A program made the translations under genes and the position numbers. From assembly GCA_011364975.1 (NCBI GenBank), contig RDOE01000007.1, forward strand, positions 1-63,704: a DNA stretch of 63,704 bases. Reading direction: 5' to 3'. This DNA is from Promethearchaeota archaeon (GTDB lineage: Archaea > Asgardarchaeota > Lokiarchaeia > Sigyniarchaeales > SOKP01). Under the pieces are notes generated by a model, which was given only the letters and a program-made list of their open reading frames with translations, ran no database searches and had not been told where the DNA came from. Below are positions 25,983 to 35,874 of the stretch, piece after piece; position 1 is the stretch's first letter; each line of letters starts with the position of its first letter.

Positions 25983-27092
25983 CTAATTTTGCAATTTGAA
26001 TGGGTTCTTTTTTAATTTTTTCCCAGCAAGATATAAAATACAACAACCAGGGCATATTGGCATAAAATAATTCCTCTCCATAAATTCTCTGAACTTCTTA
26101 TAGTTAGCCCCGTTCCAAATTTCAGAAATACTGTTCTCATTCAAATTACCAAGTATTAAATCGTAAAAGATATGACAAGGCGCTACTTCCCCTGAAGCAA
26201 CAATATCTGCGGATATCCATGGAATAAAGCACTTTTCATAAAGATCAGACATTTGACCCCAATTAGACATAAGATATGCTTCTAAATTATCTGGAGAAAA
26301 AGTAGGTGGAAGAAGCAACACGCTTTTATTTTGACTACTATAATAGTTTCGAACTTTATTAACTTGTCTCGATAACTCGCTTTTATCTATTCCATTAAAT
26401 TTAGATGGTGATTGAACTATACCTCTCCAATATTTATCACTTTGGATTCCAAATTCTGAAATAAGTAGTTTTGCATATCTCTCTCCCATGTCATTTGTAA
26501 GATAATTCTGCATCTGAATTGTTATTTGGTTTATTTGTGAAATATTAATATCCTGTAAGAAAAATTGTTCTACATCTTTATAATTATCAGGAGTTACGGT
26601 ATAAATTATATCGATTAAAGGTTTTTTTACTCTTTTTTTCTCTTTTAGCTCAAAAAGATGATTTATTCCATTTATTGCTTTTTCATAACTACCTAAGCCT
26701 CTCTGATTATCATTGATCTCTTGAGGTCCATCAATAGAAACCCTTACCAAGTCAAATTCTTTATTTACCATTAATTCTGCATTATCAAACAAAAGAGTTC
26801 CATTTGTTGGAGTGTCAACAAAACTTTTATACTTTTTAATCTCATCAATTAGTTCTTCAAAACATGGATAAAGTAGAGGTTCACCCCCGAAAAGAGAATA
26901 ATTTGGTGTACTGGGAGCCAGATCCTTTATAAGATTTTTAACAATTTTGAAATCTAATACTTTAGGTTTATTTTTGACTTTAGAATCTATATATGCTCCA
27001 TTTTCACCCCAATAATAACACATTTTGCATCTCAGATTACACATTTCAGTTAATTGAAGTGTAATAAAGCGGGGCAAATTAAGATTCTGCAT
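25983..27092 (-). CDS. radical SAM protein with SPASM-like domain
   Basis: The 369-aa protein has the radical SAM motif CNLRCKMCYYW near residues 17-27, which binds a 4Fe-4S cluster and SAM. GGEPLLYP, VRVSIDGPQE and TNGTLL follow, as in the family. The C-terminal third has the Cys pattern of SPASM enzymes (CFIPW, CHIFYDLILGNL, ICPGCC), binding auxiliary clusters. Such enzymes often modify peptides or act in cofactor synthesis; no candidate precursor peptide is seen next to it. It is convergent with the small winged-helix gene. Confidence 0.88.
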   Translation of the reverse strand: MQNLNLPRFITLQLTEMCNLRCKMCYYWGENGAYIDSKVKNKPKVLDFKIVKNLIKDLAPSTPNYSLFGGEPLLYPCFEELIDEIKKYKSFVDTPTNGTLLFDNAELMVNKEFDLVRVSIDGPQEINDNQRGLGSYEKAINGINHLFELKEKKRVKKPLIDIIYTVTPDNYKDVEQFFLQDINISQINQITIQMQNYLTNDMGERYAKLLISEFGIQSDKYWRGIVQSPSKFNGIDKSELSRQVNKVRNYYSSQNKSVLLLPPTFSPDNLEAYLMSNWGQMSDLYEKCFIPWISADIVASGEVAPCHIFYDLILGNLNENSISEIWNGANYKKFREFMERNYFMPICPGCCILYLAGKKLKKNPFKLQN

Positions 27093-27195
27093 AATAATAA
27101 TCCCTCTTTTCCTTTTTATGAAATCTTTTCGATCTATAAAACTTTATTGTTAATAATTATTACTTATCCAAGAATAAGAGTTATTGAAGCAAAAA

Positions 27196-27684
27196 TTATA
27201 GCGCATCTATTACTTCAAATCCTTCTTTTATCAGTGCTAAGACGCTACAATAATTAGTAAATTGATTTTGCATCCTATCTATTAATTCTTCTGGAACCTT
27301 TGATCGAGGTTTACCATGTTTAAGATCATTCTTTATTCTTTCTTTAGCTATTTCTGGAGTAACCTCGAATAACTTTGCCCTCAAGTTGCATTTCGGGAGG
27401 TTTTCAATAAATAGTTTCCTATAATAATAATTCACATTAGTCGCATCAAGAATAACGTTTTTCCCATCTATTAATCCATTAAATACTCGTTTTTTAGCTT
27501 CACTCCATACGATCTTATCTTGGCTCAAATCAGAGATGTTCCCAGTTATTTCTTGGCGAATTTCATCTGGACTTATCACTTCATAATTCATTGCATCCAA
27601 TTTCTTTTTATTAACATTAATCCAATGAGTTTTTCCACTACCGGGTATTCCAATTAACATTAAAAAAGTAGGAGAATTTTGCAA
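27196..27684 (-). CDS. P-loop kinase (zeta-toxin/polynucleotide-kinase-like)
   Basis: The 162-aa protein has Walker A GIPGSGKTHW at residues 13-22, ISPDEIRQEITG as the second conserved element, NVILDATNVNYYYRKL and a lid with ERIKNDLKHGKPRSKVPEELIDRM. This is the pattern of small kinases that phosphorylate polynucleotide 5' ends, sugars or UDP-GlcNAc (zeta toxin); the substrate is not evident. TTG 27684 is kept as start because ATG 27660 would cut the first beta strand. No antitoxin gene is adjacent, which argues against a toxin role. Confidence 0.75.
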   Translation of the reverse strand: MQNSPTFLMLIGIPGSGKTHWINVNKKKLDAMNYEVISPDEIRQEITGNISDLSQDKIVWSEAKKRVFNGLIDGKNVILDATNVNYYYRKLFIENLPKCNLRAKLFEVTPEIAKERIKNDLKHGKPRSKVPEELIDRMQNQFTNYCSVLALIKEGFEVIDAL

Positions 27685-28004
27685 AATCTAAATCTACTCT
27701 TCTATAGGATTTAGTCTTTTAAGATATATTTTATAGGTTTTTTATACAATTAATAAGTATGATTACTGAAATAATTTTTTGATTTTTTCATTACAGAATT
27801 TTTTGGTTTAAACAATTATCAAATTAAGCGTTATTTTCAGTTTGATAATTATTTTAAAATATAATTTAAGATTCGGGATTCCTTTTTAAGGGGTTATAAA
27901 ATAACTTCGTCTATATCGAGAGTACGAAATTTCACACTATCTTTATATTTTATGGGCTATTTTACTAAGCATCTTATTAGTTAAAGTTTAAAGTGTAAAA
28001 TTTA
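27685..28004. other. 320-base intergenic region with an inverted repeat
   Basis: This AT-rich divergent spacer separates the P-loop kinase from the FrhB-like gene. I see no tRNA or small gene in it. Its one clear structure is the perfect 10-base inverted repeat at 27814-27850. Promoters for both flanking genes should lie here. Confidence 0.4.
27814..27850. repeat. inverted repeat, 10-base arms
   Basis: AATTATCAAA at 27814-27823 is exactly complementary in reverse to TTTGATAATT at 27841-27850, with a 17-base loop. It lies about 155 bases upstream of the FrhB-like gene and could be an operator or an RNA hairpin. In AT-rich DNA such a repeat can arise by chance. Confidence 0.45.
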
Positions 28005-28946
28005 ATGAAAGTGGAAAAATCATCACAAGATCTTGAAAATGAAGTAATATACGCAGGATTATGCATACATTGTGGCAGTTGTAACGCTTTTTGTCCGCAT
28101 ATGGATTTTAACAAGGAGACTGGTGAGGCTTACGTGGTAGATGAATGTGCAGAAACAGTAGGATTATGTTACAATGCTTGTCCTCGAAGTTTTCTTCCAG
28201 TATCGGAAATTGAACAAAAACTTTTTGGTCAAACTCGAGTTGATTTAGCTGTTGGAGTTTATAAGGATATTATTCAAGTTAAATCAAAAACTAAAGATTA
28301 CATTTTATACAATTTGGTATTAGCTGCTTTTGAATCAGGAGTTGTTAAACACTTCGTGTTAAGCGAACCTAAAAGTAAAAAACCGCCTGTTGCGTTCCCT
28401 ATTGTTGTTGACAATGCTAAAGACGCTAAAAATTATATCCCCGAAAAAACAATGGATAATGCAGGCCCATTGATTACAGGTATTGGTCAAGCTTATCTTG
28501 ACAAGAAACGGGATATTGGAATTCTTGGAAATCCTTGTCATCTTCAAGGACTCGCAAAAATAATAACTAGTGATTTTAATACAGGCGCTGAGAGGACAAA
28601 CTTCAAGTTAGCCTTCGCTTGCAGTTCTGGCGGAATGACAGGCTGTAAATATTGCACTGATTTTTCAGGAGAATTCTCAGATGTCTCGTACAGCCCATGG
28701 GGTGCCCCAAAAGGCTCAGGAGAAGCATTTCTAATAATCAGAACCGATGTTGGTAAAAAAGTAGTAGACCATGCAATAAAGAAAAAGTATATAGAAGTCA
28801 CCAATAAAGAACCTGATCTTAGTGAAATGAAAAACTTCCTTAATAAAAAACGTAAGAAAAATTTCCTAACCTTAGTTGGGAAAGACAAAATCACTGCAAA
28901 ATATCTTCAGATAGATGTAAATGAACTTAAGGATTTATTAGAATAG
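28005..28946 (+). CDS. FrhB-family F420-dependent oxidoreductase subunit
   Basis: The 313-aa protein has an N-terminal iron-sulfur motif, CIHCGSCNAFCP at about residues 22-33, followed by LCYNACPR. The FrhB domain comes next (LGNPCHLQGLAKI, CSSGGMTGCKYCTDFSGEFSDVSYSPWG). Members use F420 and FAD with electron-carrier partners such as hydrogenase, F420H2 dehydrogenase or glutamate synthase. No partner subunit is adjacent, so its electron donor or acceptor is unknown. It is the only clear F420-linked protein in the window besides the H4MPT enzyme. Confidence 0.87.
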   Translation: MKVEKSSQDLENEVIYAGLCIHCGSCNAFCPHMDFNKETGEAYVVDECAETVGLCYNACPRSFLPVSEIEQKLFGQTRVDLAVGVYKDIIQVKSKTKDYILYNLVLAAFESGVVKHFVLSEPKSKKPPVAFPIVVDNAKDAKNYIPEKTMDNAGPLITGIGQAYLDKKRDIGILGNPCHLQGLAKIITSDFNTGAERTNFKLAFACSSGGMTGCKYCTDFSGEFSDVSYSPWGAPKGSGEAFLIIRTDVGKKVVDHAIKKKYIEVTNKEPDLSEMKNFLNKKRKKNFLTLVGKDKITAKYLQIDVNELKDLLE

Positions 28947-28949
28947 TTA

Positions 28950-28985
28950 TTGAATAACTTATTTTACATTTTTATTTTTTATTAT
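28950..28985 (+). terminator. T-rich tract between convergent genes
   Basis: Plus-strand T runs (ATTTTTATTTTTTATTATTC) follow the FrhB-like gene and precede the convergent GTPase stop. They probably terminate FrhB-like transcripts. Confidence 0.35.
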
Positions 28986-28993
28986 TCTTTATA

Positions 28994-29542
28994 CTAAAAT
29001 TTCATATTTAAAATTAAGTCACAGAGAGTTTCAAAAAGATTTTCCACGTTTTCTCCCGATTTTGAGCTAGTTTCAGCAAAATAAGAGATTTCATTCTTTA
29101 ATGCAAAATTCTTAGCATCTTCAATCTTTACTGTCCTTTTAGAATTGCTAAGATCCAATTTACACCCCACTAAAATAAATAAAGGATTATTAGCATGCAT
29201 TTTTGCCAAATCATACCATTCTTGTAAATTTTGGAAACTTGAATATCTATTAATATCATAGCATAATAAACAACCTAAAGCTCCTCTTGCATAATTAGGT
29301 AAGAAAAACCGAAAGCGCTTTTCACCAGCAAAGTCCCACAATTGAAACTTGATGTTCTTATTTTCCCTTGTTGTCTGCCAAGTTGCCAAATCTGTCCCAA
29401 TTGTTATGCGCATTGGTATAAATTGTCCTGTAATTAATCTCTGAATCATAGTACTCTTGCCAACTCCACCATCTCCAACGACAATAATTTTAAAAAGATA
29501 ATTCTTGACTTCAACTGCTTCTTCAGTCATGATAATTTCCAT
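28994..29542 (-). CDS. Ras/Rab-like small GTPase
   Basis: The 182-aa protein has P-loop GDGGVGKST at residues 23-31, switch I around ITIGTD, G3 WDFAGEKRFRF from 69, and G5 ETSSKSG at 151-157. The usual catalytic Gln of DxAGQ is Glu, and the base-recognition motif NKxD reads CKLD at 127-130, both departures from eukaryotic Ras. No C-terminal Cys for prenylation is present. A membrane-protein gene lies 44 bases upstream on the same strand and may be co-transcribed. ATG 29530 is an alternative start. Confidence 0.9.
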   Translation of the reverse strand: MEIIMTEEAVEVKNYLFKIIVVGDGGVGKSTMIQRLITGQFIPMRITIGTDLATWQTTRENKNIKFQLWDFAGEKRFRFFLPNYARGALGCLLCYDINRYSSFQNLQEWYDLAKMHANNPLFILVGCKLDLSNSKRTVKIEDAKNFALKNEISYFAETSSKSGENVENLFETLCDLILNMKF

Positions 29543-29586
29543 AAAATAAAAATTACATAAATAATAAATTGCGTTTTTATAAATTT

Positions 29587-30465
29587 TTATTCTATATCAT
29601 ATAATGCTCGAGATTTAGTATTTATTTTTTTTAAATTATTAATTACCCGCGATCGATTTTCTTCCGGGAGTGCTTTCAAAATATGAATAAGTTCGAATTT
29701 ATTTAATCTAATAATATCTTTATATGCAGCAATTAAAGAAATAATAGAAATCAATGGAAAAATTACTAGTATTATAAATATCGTAAAGGCAAAAATTAAG
29801 GGTTTAGAACCTTCAATTCCGGTACCAGGTAAATAAACTTCAATCCCATACATAAAGTTAACTTCTATTAGAAATTGAAGAGTAATATTCATCAAATTTA
29901 GAATTAGAAACAATAAAAAATTACTAAGTGTTAAGAATTTAAACTTTCTATATTTTAAGCTAGACAAAATAATATTATTTGTTTCCTCTGTAGAATGATC
30001 TTCAGATGATACATTCACCACGATATTGCAATTTTTCCAAATATCAATGAACATCCAATAAAACCCAAAAGCGTAAATAAAGGCAAATAAACAATTAAAA
30101 TAAAAATTATATTCATTTATCAACTGGGGATGATAAATTGACTCCGCACCGAGCCAAAAAACTAAAATTAATTGAAATAAACTAATAAAATTCAACCTAT
30201 TTGCATGTCTTTTTTCTGAGCCGAGTGGATTATATGAAAGTTGAGAATTCAGAGTATAAATTTTATTTTTATTTATACTTATTATCCTAAAAAATAAGGA
30301 GAACGCAAACGAAATCATTGGAAAAGAAAGCAAAAACAGGTTCTGCCAATTTTGAGAAATAATAAATAAATATAATGATATAAAAATAATCAAATCTCTT
30401 AATAAAGTCTCATTAAACACTTCCCTAAGTTTCAAATATCGCTGATTAGAATTATGTTCACTCAT
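29587..30465 (-). CDS. unknown membrane protein, about six TM segments
   Basis: The 292-aa protein has hydrophobic segments at about residues 19-38, 43-62, 92-112, 123-143, 180-205 and 230-260. A charged loop (NVSSEDHSTEETNN) sits before the fifth. The cytosolic-looking C-terminus holds a helix with ELIHILKALPEENRSRVINNLKK. The family is not recognised. It lies directly upstream of a Ras-like GTPase on the same strand, which suggests a membrane partner or receptor for that GTPase; this is inference from gene order. Confidence 0.7.
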   Translation of the reverse strand: MSEHNSNQRYLKLREVFNETLLRDLIIFISLYLFIISQNWQNLFLLSFPMISFAFSLFFRIISINKNKIYTLNSQLSYNPLGSEKRHANRLNFISLFQLILVFWLGAESIYHPQLINEYNFYFNCLFAFIYAFGFYWMFIDIWKNCNIVVNVSSEDHSTEETNNIILSSLKYRKFKFLTLSNFLLFLILNLMNITLQFLIEVNFMYGIEVYLPGTGIEGSKPLIFAFTIFIILVIFPLISIISLIAAYKDIIRLNKFELIHILKALPEENRSRVINNLKKINTKSRALYDIE

Positions 30466-30566
30466 TTTTATATAAAATTTAGCATTAATAATTAAACTTA
30501 TATACTCTATAGTTATATAAATTCTGAATTTATATTACAAATGAAAGAACTTCAGCTAATCTTGTT

Positions 30567-32732
30567 ATGAAATTTTGTCCTAAATGTGAAAATCTACTAC
30601 AATATCATAATGGTAATTTATATTGTAAATTTTGTGATAGATATTGGCATCAGTATAATGATGAATTGAAACTTACATTAAATCAAACTCTTAATCAAAA
30701 AGATATAAAGTTATTAGAAAAAGAAGAAAAAATTGAGAAAGTTAGTGAAACCACAAATTTTAAAACTCTAACTTACCGTAATTTTTTTCCATACGAGGAA
30801 TATAGACAACATCAAGAAAAAATTATCAAAGATATAGAATTAGCTTCCCAAGAAAGAAAAAATACATTATTAGTTGCCCCAAATGGCACTGGAAAAACAA
30901 TTGTGGCCTTAAGTGCCTTTTTACCTATAGCAATTAATAAGAATTTGAAAATTATCTATCTGTGTAGAACTCATGCTCAAAATTCAAGAGTTATAAAAGA
31001 ACTAACAAAAATTTCAAACTACCTTGAAAGCACCAACCCGAATTTAAAAGTAAATGGTCTCTCTATTAGAGGGAGGAATGAAATGTGTCTAAACAAAACT
31101 TTAGTATCTCTTAAACTCAATCCTAACGAATCTATGGCAGTATGTACCGATTTAAGAAAAAATCGAAATTGTAGTTATTTTTTAAACCTACTTAAGAAAA
31201 AAGGTCAAAATGATAATCCAATTAATATTGCGCCAGATCTTTTAAATAAACCTGTTGATGCGGGAGAGTTAATTAAATATTGTGAGGAAAAAAAGTTATG
31301 TCCTTACTTTTTAAGTAAGTATCTTTTGAGCGAAATGCGATTAATAATATGTAATTATCAATGGATTTTCCATCCATTTATTAGGGAAAATTTTCTTGCT
31401 TTTATAGAGAAAGAACTTGATGATTGCATTTTAGTACTTGATGAATGCCATAACATTATCGATATGGCTACAGATATTAACTCTGATTCGATCTCACCTT
31501 ATTCATTGAGAATTTGCCTAAGAGATTTAGAATTATATCGTTCTCCAATATTAATGCAAAGTTTCATTAAAATTCTGTTAAATCATTTAGAAAAGAAAAA
31601 GAAGCAATTAAATATAGAAGAAAAAGAAATAGATGCTGAAAATTTTTTATTTCAAGTTTATACAAGATTGGGTTTGTCAGACTTAAATAGTTTTAAAAAC
31701 TTTATAAAAGAATTACATGAGTTTAGCGTTTCAATCCATGATGAAAGAATAGCGAATGGTGAAATATCAAGAGATTATATCGGAGCCTTAGCAGAGTTTT
31801 GGCTAAAATGGATCAGATGTTATACTCTGGAGAATTACTTTTTCTGTTATACATCCAGAGAAATAAAAGGAAAGAATGCTATTTTCTTAGAAATTGTGGC
31901 TTTAGATCCAAGAGAAGTGGTTATCCCTGTTTTAAAATCATGTTATACTAGTTTACATCTTTCTGGAACGGTTAACCCTTATGTTTATAATAACCTGATG
32001 GGTTTACAAGAAACGGGTAAAAAATTTAAGGGAATTGTAGCCGATTCACCCTTTAAAAAAGAAAATATTAAGGCAATAATTACAGATGGAGTTAATACCA
32101 GAAATGAGAATCGGACCGCTTTAACATACAAAAAGATGTTATCTAAAATAAATGAGGTTATAGCATCAACCCCTGCTAATATAGGCATTTTTTGTGCATC
32201 ATATACTATTTTAAAAGATTTAATAGCAAATGGCCTCACAACCATAGCTATTAATAATAACAAGCAGCTATTCATTGAAGAACAAGGACTTTCAGCATCT
32301 GAAAATGCGTCATTAATAAACGAATTCAAATCAATGGCACTTGCCCCCAATAACGGTGCCATATTATTAGGGGTTTGTGGAGGTCGCAATTCAGAAGGGG
32401 AGGATTATCCTGGACCCTATATGAATGCAGTAATAATAGCTGGTTTTCCTTATCATTTACCCACTCCTCGAGTAGAAGCTAAAATTAACTATTATGATAA
32501 GGTATTTAATAAGCAAGGATGGAATTTTGCATATCTTTATCCCGCAGTACAAAGAGCTAATCAGGCATCAGGAAGACCTATACGTAAACTCAAAGATAAA
32601 GGGGTAATTATATTTATGGACTCCCGTTTTAAACAAAAATATAAATGGATCTCTGAATGGATAAGAAATGAATTAGAAATTGCGCAAGATAGAAATGGTG
32701 CATTATCTAAAATGTTAAGTAATTTCTGGTAA
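30567..32732 (+). CDS. XPD/Rad3-like helicase with N-terminal zinc ribbon
   Basis: The 721-aa protein starts with a zinc ribbon (CPKC at 4-7, CKFC at 20-23) resembling RNA-polymerase or TFIIS ribbons. A charged linker follows. The SF2 DEAD_2 core has Walker A APNGTGKT at 104-111, RTHAQNSRV, and a DECH box at 292-295. The 4Fe-4S domain cysteines lie between them (GRNEMC, AVCTDLRKNRNC, YCEEKKLC). The C-terminal part has the arginine-finger region RANQASGRPIR. It is expected to unwind DNA 5' to 3' in repair. The fused ribbon is unusual for archaeal XPD. Confidence 0.88.
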   Translation: MKFCPKCENLLQYHNGNLYCKFCDRYWHQYNDELKLTLNQTLNQKDIKLLEKEEKIEKVSETTNFKTLTYRNFFPYEEYRQHQEKIIKDIELASQERKNTLLVAPNGTGKTIVALSAFLPIAINKNLKIIYLCRTHAQNSRVIKELTKISNYLESTNPNLKVNGLSIRGRNEMCLNKTLVSLKLNPNESMAVCTDLRKNRNCSYFLNLLKKKGQNDNPINIAPDLLNKPVDAGELIKYCEEKKLCPYFLSKYLLSEMRLIICNYQWIFHPFIRENFLAFIEKELDDCILVLDECHNIIDMATDINSDSISPYSLRICLRDLELYRSPILMQSFIKILLNHLEKKKKQLNIEEKEIDAENFLFQVYTRLGLSDLNSFKNFIKELHEFSVSIHDERIANGEISRDYIGALAEFWLKWIRCYTLENYFFCYTSREIKGKNAIFLEIVALDPREVVIPVLKSCYTSLHLSGTVNPYVYNNLMGLQETGKKFKGIVADSPFKKENIKAIITDGVNTRNENRTALTYKKMLSKINEVIASTPANIGIFCASYTILKDLIANGLTTIAINNNKQLFIEEQGLSASENASLINEFKSMALAPNNGAILLGVCGGRNSEGEDYPGPYMNAVIIAGFPYHLPTPRVEAKINYYDKVFNKQGWNFAYLYPAVQRANQASGRPIRKLKDKGVIIFMDSRFKQKYKWISEWIRNELEIAQDRNGALSKMLSNFW

Positions 32733-32757
32733 AACCAAAATCTAGTAATTACTACAA

Positions 32758-33948
32758 CTAACTTTTAAAACTAAGTATAATTGAACAAACAGATATTAAT
32801 GGAAAAAACATCAATATCCACATAAAAGCATAATAATTTGGATTAAAAAGTAATAATAAGCTGAGAAACAACCCCCCTACGAAACCACCTGAGAAAAAAC
32901 TAGACTGCGCATATCCAAGATATTTCCCTTTATTTAATGGATTTGTTTTTTGTGCTATATAAATTTGAATAGCATTCCAAAATAATGCAAAAGAAAAGGA
33001 AACCATAATTTGACTTAATAAAAATCCAAAAAATTCAGTGGAAACCATATACCCAAAAATAGCTACACTACTCAACAGAAATCCAATGACAATAATTATC
33101 TTTTGATTCTTATTTGTTATTATTTTCCCTGTAATAAGCATAAGAAAGAACTGAAGGAGTGGATTAAATCCTAAAAGAAATCCAATTTGAGTATCGCTTG
33201 TTAAGTGAAAAGACATTAACACTGCTAGAATCGTGATTATCGGTCTTACTCCAAAGTGTCTGAAAAAAAGCGCAAAGTAAAGTGCTCTTGAAACACCTTT
33301 TTCTATTACTCGATTATTTGAATTATTTTCATAAGAATCGTTGATTTTCAAGAATTCGTTCCGCTGTAAAATTTTCGAACGTTCCTCCTTTATAAAAATG
33401 ACGAAAAAAATATTAATTAAAGATGTTATCAGAATAAAAATTAGTACTGAGGAAATCTCAAATAAATCTAAAAATATACCACCAATCTGAGAACCTAAAA
33501 ACCACCCAAAAACAGAAACCGCATTGTAATAAGAAACATACTTGGGATCATTCTCTATTAATTCTTGATATAGCGAAAATATAACTCGATAAAATGAGGC
33601 AAATACTGCATAGAAAATTAAAATAGATGTGATGATCGCTATATTTGTTGAAAATAACAATAGTAAAAAAAAAGTACTAATTCCTATAGAACCTGTTAGA
33701 ATAAAATAATACCGATTTTGCAATTTATCGGACAATTTACCTAAAAATGGAGGTAGAAAGGTAAAAGTAAAAGGATATAACGTGGTAACGAATTGTATTA
33801 CTGATAATTCATTTCCTAGATTTAACAAATAACGAGGAAGATAATATATCAAAGCCATTCCTGCAGTTCCATTCACTAGAACTGAAGCTAAGATAAATAT
33901 TACTGAATTCTTAGAAATGATCAAATAATTACACCGATCTATTTCCAT
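32758..33948 (-). CDS. MFS transporter
   Basis: The 396-aa protein has about twelve hydrophobic segments, and a first intracellular loop LPPFLGKLSDKLQNRYY that matches the MFS A-like motif (GxLxDrxGrr). The central cytoplasmic loop is at about 195-215. The substrate cannot be told. Its start overlaps the end of the glycogen-synthase gene by 20 bases on the same strand, suggesting co-transcription and perhaps a sugar substrate. Confidence 0.82.
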   Translation of the reverse strand: MEIDRCNYLIISKNSVIFILASVLVNGTAGMALIYYLPRYLLNLGNELSVIQFVTTLYPFTFTFLPPFLGKLSDKLQNRYYFILTGSIGISTFFLLLLFSTNIAIITSILIFYAVFASFYRVIFSLYQELIENDPKYVSYYNAVSVFGWFLGSQIGGIFLDLFEISSVLIFILITSLINIFFVIFIKEERSKILQRNEFLKINDSYENNSNNRVIEKGVSRALYFALFFRHFGVRPIITILAVLMSFHLTSDTQIGFLLGFNPLLQFFLMLITGKIITNKNQKIIIVIGFLLSSVAIFGYMVSTEFFGFLLSQIMVSFSFALFWNAIQIYIAQKTNPLNKGKYLGYAQSSFFSGGFVGGLFLSLLLLFNPNYYAFMWILMFFPLISVCSIILSFKS

Positions 33949-35725
33949 GAATTACTTTAAAATATAAATCTGATAATTTTTGTGAGACTTTCTTCCACGT
34001 AAAATTCTTTTTAACTCTTTTGTAACAATTTTCTTGAATTTTATTATAATAGTTTGAGTTTAAAAGTACATTTGACTTAACAACTTCATCTGGAATTTGA
34101 TTTATAATCATTAAAAGCTCCGGATTAAAAATAGTGTGATCTGGTGTTAATTTCACTTTTTCAAAAACTTCAAGCGCTTTTAATAGAGAAATTAAGGCAT
34201 TAGCGAAATGCTTTGGGTTATCTTTATCTATTAGAATTCCAGTACCAATATCTGAATAATATCTCAAATCTATTATTGTTTCTTGAAGACCACCAACTTT
34301 TGTTGCTATTATCGGAATTTTTGATGCCATTGCTTCTAATGCCATAATTCCAAAAGGTTCCCACCGTGATAATGCGCAGTATACATCAGCACAGATATGC
34401 CCAAGATAAAAAATGTCAGGTGCTACTCCAAAAATTATTCTTATATTATTAGGAAATTCTTTTACGTATTTAGAATAAGATTTAATCTCATTTAGGCTAT
34501 AATCAGTTGGTAAAATTAGAAATAAAAATTTAACATTGGGAATACGCTCTATTATATCAGGAATTGCTTCAAAAATCGTTTCAAATCCTTTTTGAGGAGA
34601 TATTCGCCCTGTAGTTAAAACTAACGGGCCAGCTTCAGAAAAAGCTTTGATATTACCATTTTTAATAAAGGGATTCCCATTAGAAATTTCATTAATAGCT
34701 TCTAAAACTCTCTGAGAACTAATTAATGGACTTTGTACCAAATTACCAATTTTATATTCTAATAAAAACTTTTTCAATTCTTCTCTTGTATAATTATGAG
34801 AGATTTGAGTATTAAAGTAATTCATAAGTTCAATTTGATGATTCTTTGTCACTTCTTTAAAAATATCCTCATATTCCCAATCACATCCGTCCCAGATAAA
34901 ATCCGTTTTAAATTCAATTAATTCCTTACCACAATTTGGAATAATATCTGATTTTAAGTATGATTCACTTACTGTTGTTACTAAATCAGAAACAATTGCA
35001 CCTATTCTCTCAACAGTTGGAATAGCTTCTTCGGGATACTTGGCAAGATGAAAAATTTCATCTATCCGTAAAGATTGAGGACCTTTAGATAATACTATTT
35101 TAATTGGGGTATTGTCAATACCACATAATGTATAGAAGAAAAATTCATACCTAGGATAGGTTAATAAGTGGATTGTTATTATTGCTGGAATTTCAAGTCC
35201 ATTTTGAGTTAGAATTTGTTTCATACTGATAAATGACATAACAACATGATAATCATGCATGTGCACTAGTTCTGGGATCAAATGACTCTCATTTTCCAAA
35301 AAGAATTTAACTAAACTGCGAATACCAATTGTAAACAGACATATTTTGCCCATTATCGTATCAGGATTATAAACCGTCCGATCATCAATAAATCTGGAAG
35401 TAAATTCATTGTCTCCCGCTAAGACCACAACTTTAACATTTCCTACTTCAAATTGATAATAGGATATTTGATAAAAGGATTCTGAATATTTATTACTGAA
35501 ATACGAAGCGTTAATCAGTCCACTGCAGGAATATGCTATCTTTACCCAAGGATATCTTTCTTTTAACTTTTGGATCTGACCATGAGATGGCATAAAAGCT
35601 GTAATATCAAAATAATTTGATAAATGTTTTGCTTGATTTGCTGGTACTTCCCCTAACCCACCTACTTTAACAACCCCAGCATATTCAAAAGTGAATATCC
35701 ATACTTTCTTTTTAGTCTCTGTCAC
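33929..35725 (-). CDS. glgA: GT5 glycogen/starch synthase
   Basis: The 598-aa protein has the GT5 signature KVGGLGEVPANQAKHL near the N-terminus, which binds the ADP- or UDP-glucose donor. MHDYHVVMS is typical, as are TGRISPQKGFETIFEAIP and RWEPFGIMALEAMASKIPIIATKVGGLQET with the E-x7-E motif. It elongates alpha-1,4-glucan. The insert at about 270-330 makes it longer than bacterial GlgA (about 480 aa) and like other archaeal synthases. It is followed, with overlap, by an MFS transporter. Confidence 0.9.
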   Translation of the reverse strand: MTETKKKVWIFTFEYAGVVKVGGLGEVPANQAKHLSNYFDITAFMPSHGQIQKLKERYPWVKIAYSCSGLINASYFSNKYSESFYQISYYQFEVGNVKVVVLAGDNEFTSRFIDDRTVYNPDTIMGKICLFTIGIRSLVKFFLENESHLIPELVHMHDYHVVMSFISMKQILTQNGLEIPAIITIHLLTYPRYEFFFYTLCGIDNTPIKIVLSKGPQSLRIDEIFHLAKYPEEAIPTVERIGAIVSDLVTTVSESYLKSDIIPNCGKELIEFKTDFIWDGCDWEYEDIFKEVTKNHQIELMNYFNTQISHNYTREELKKFLLEYKIGNLVQSPLISSQRVLEAINEISNGNPFIKNGNIKAFSEAGPLVLTTGRISPQKGFETIFEAIPDIIERIPNVKFLFLILPTDYSLNEIKSYSKYVKEFPNNIRIIFGVAPDIFYLGHICADVYCALSRWEPFGIMALEAMASKIPIIATKVGGLQETIIDLRYYSDIGTGILIDKDNPKHFANALISLLKALEVFEKVKLTPDHTIFNPELLMIINQIPDEVVKSNVLLNSNYYNKIQENCYKRVKKNFTWKKVSQKLSDLYFKVIHGNRSV

Positions 35726-35874
35726 ATTCTCTCAATATTGTAAAACGTTTATAAAATAGAATAACATTTGCTAAAATTATAATACGATTTAAATTATCAA
35801 TTGATTTAAAAAATTAGTTTTATTAAAATTTAATTAAAAAGATAATTTGTACGGAATAGTTAGAGCAATTAAGA

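Noticed and set aside
27196..27684. Zeta-toxin of a toxin-antitoxin pair
   Set aside because: No small antitoxin gene is next to it; a general kinase role is more likely.
31985..32389. 134-aa minus-strand frame inside the helicase gene
   Set aside because: Antisense to conserved helicase sequence and not protein-like; chance.
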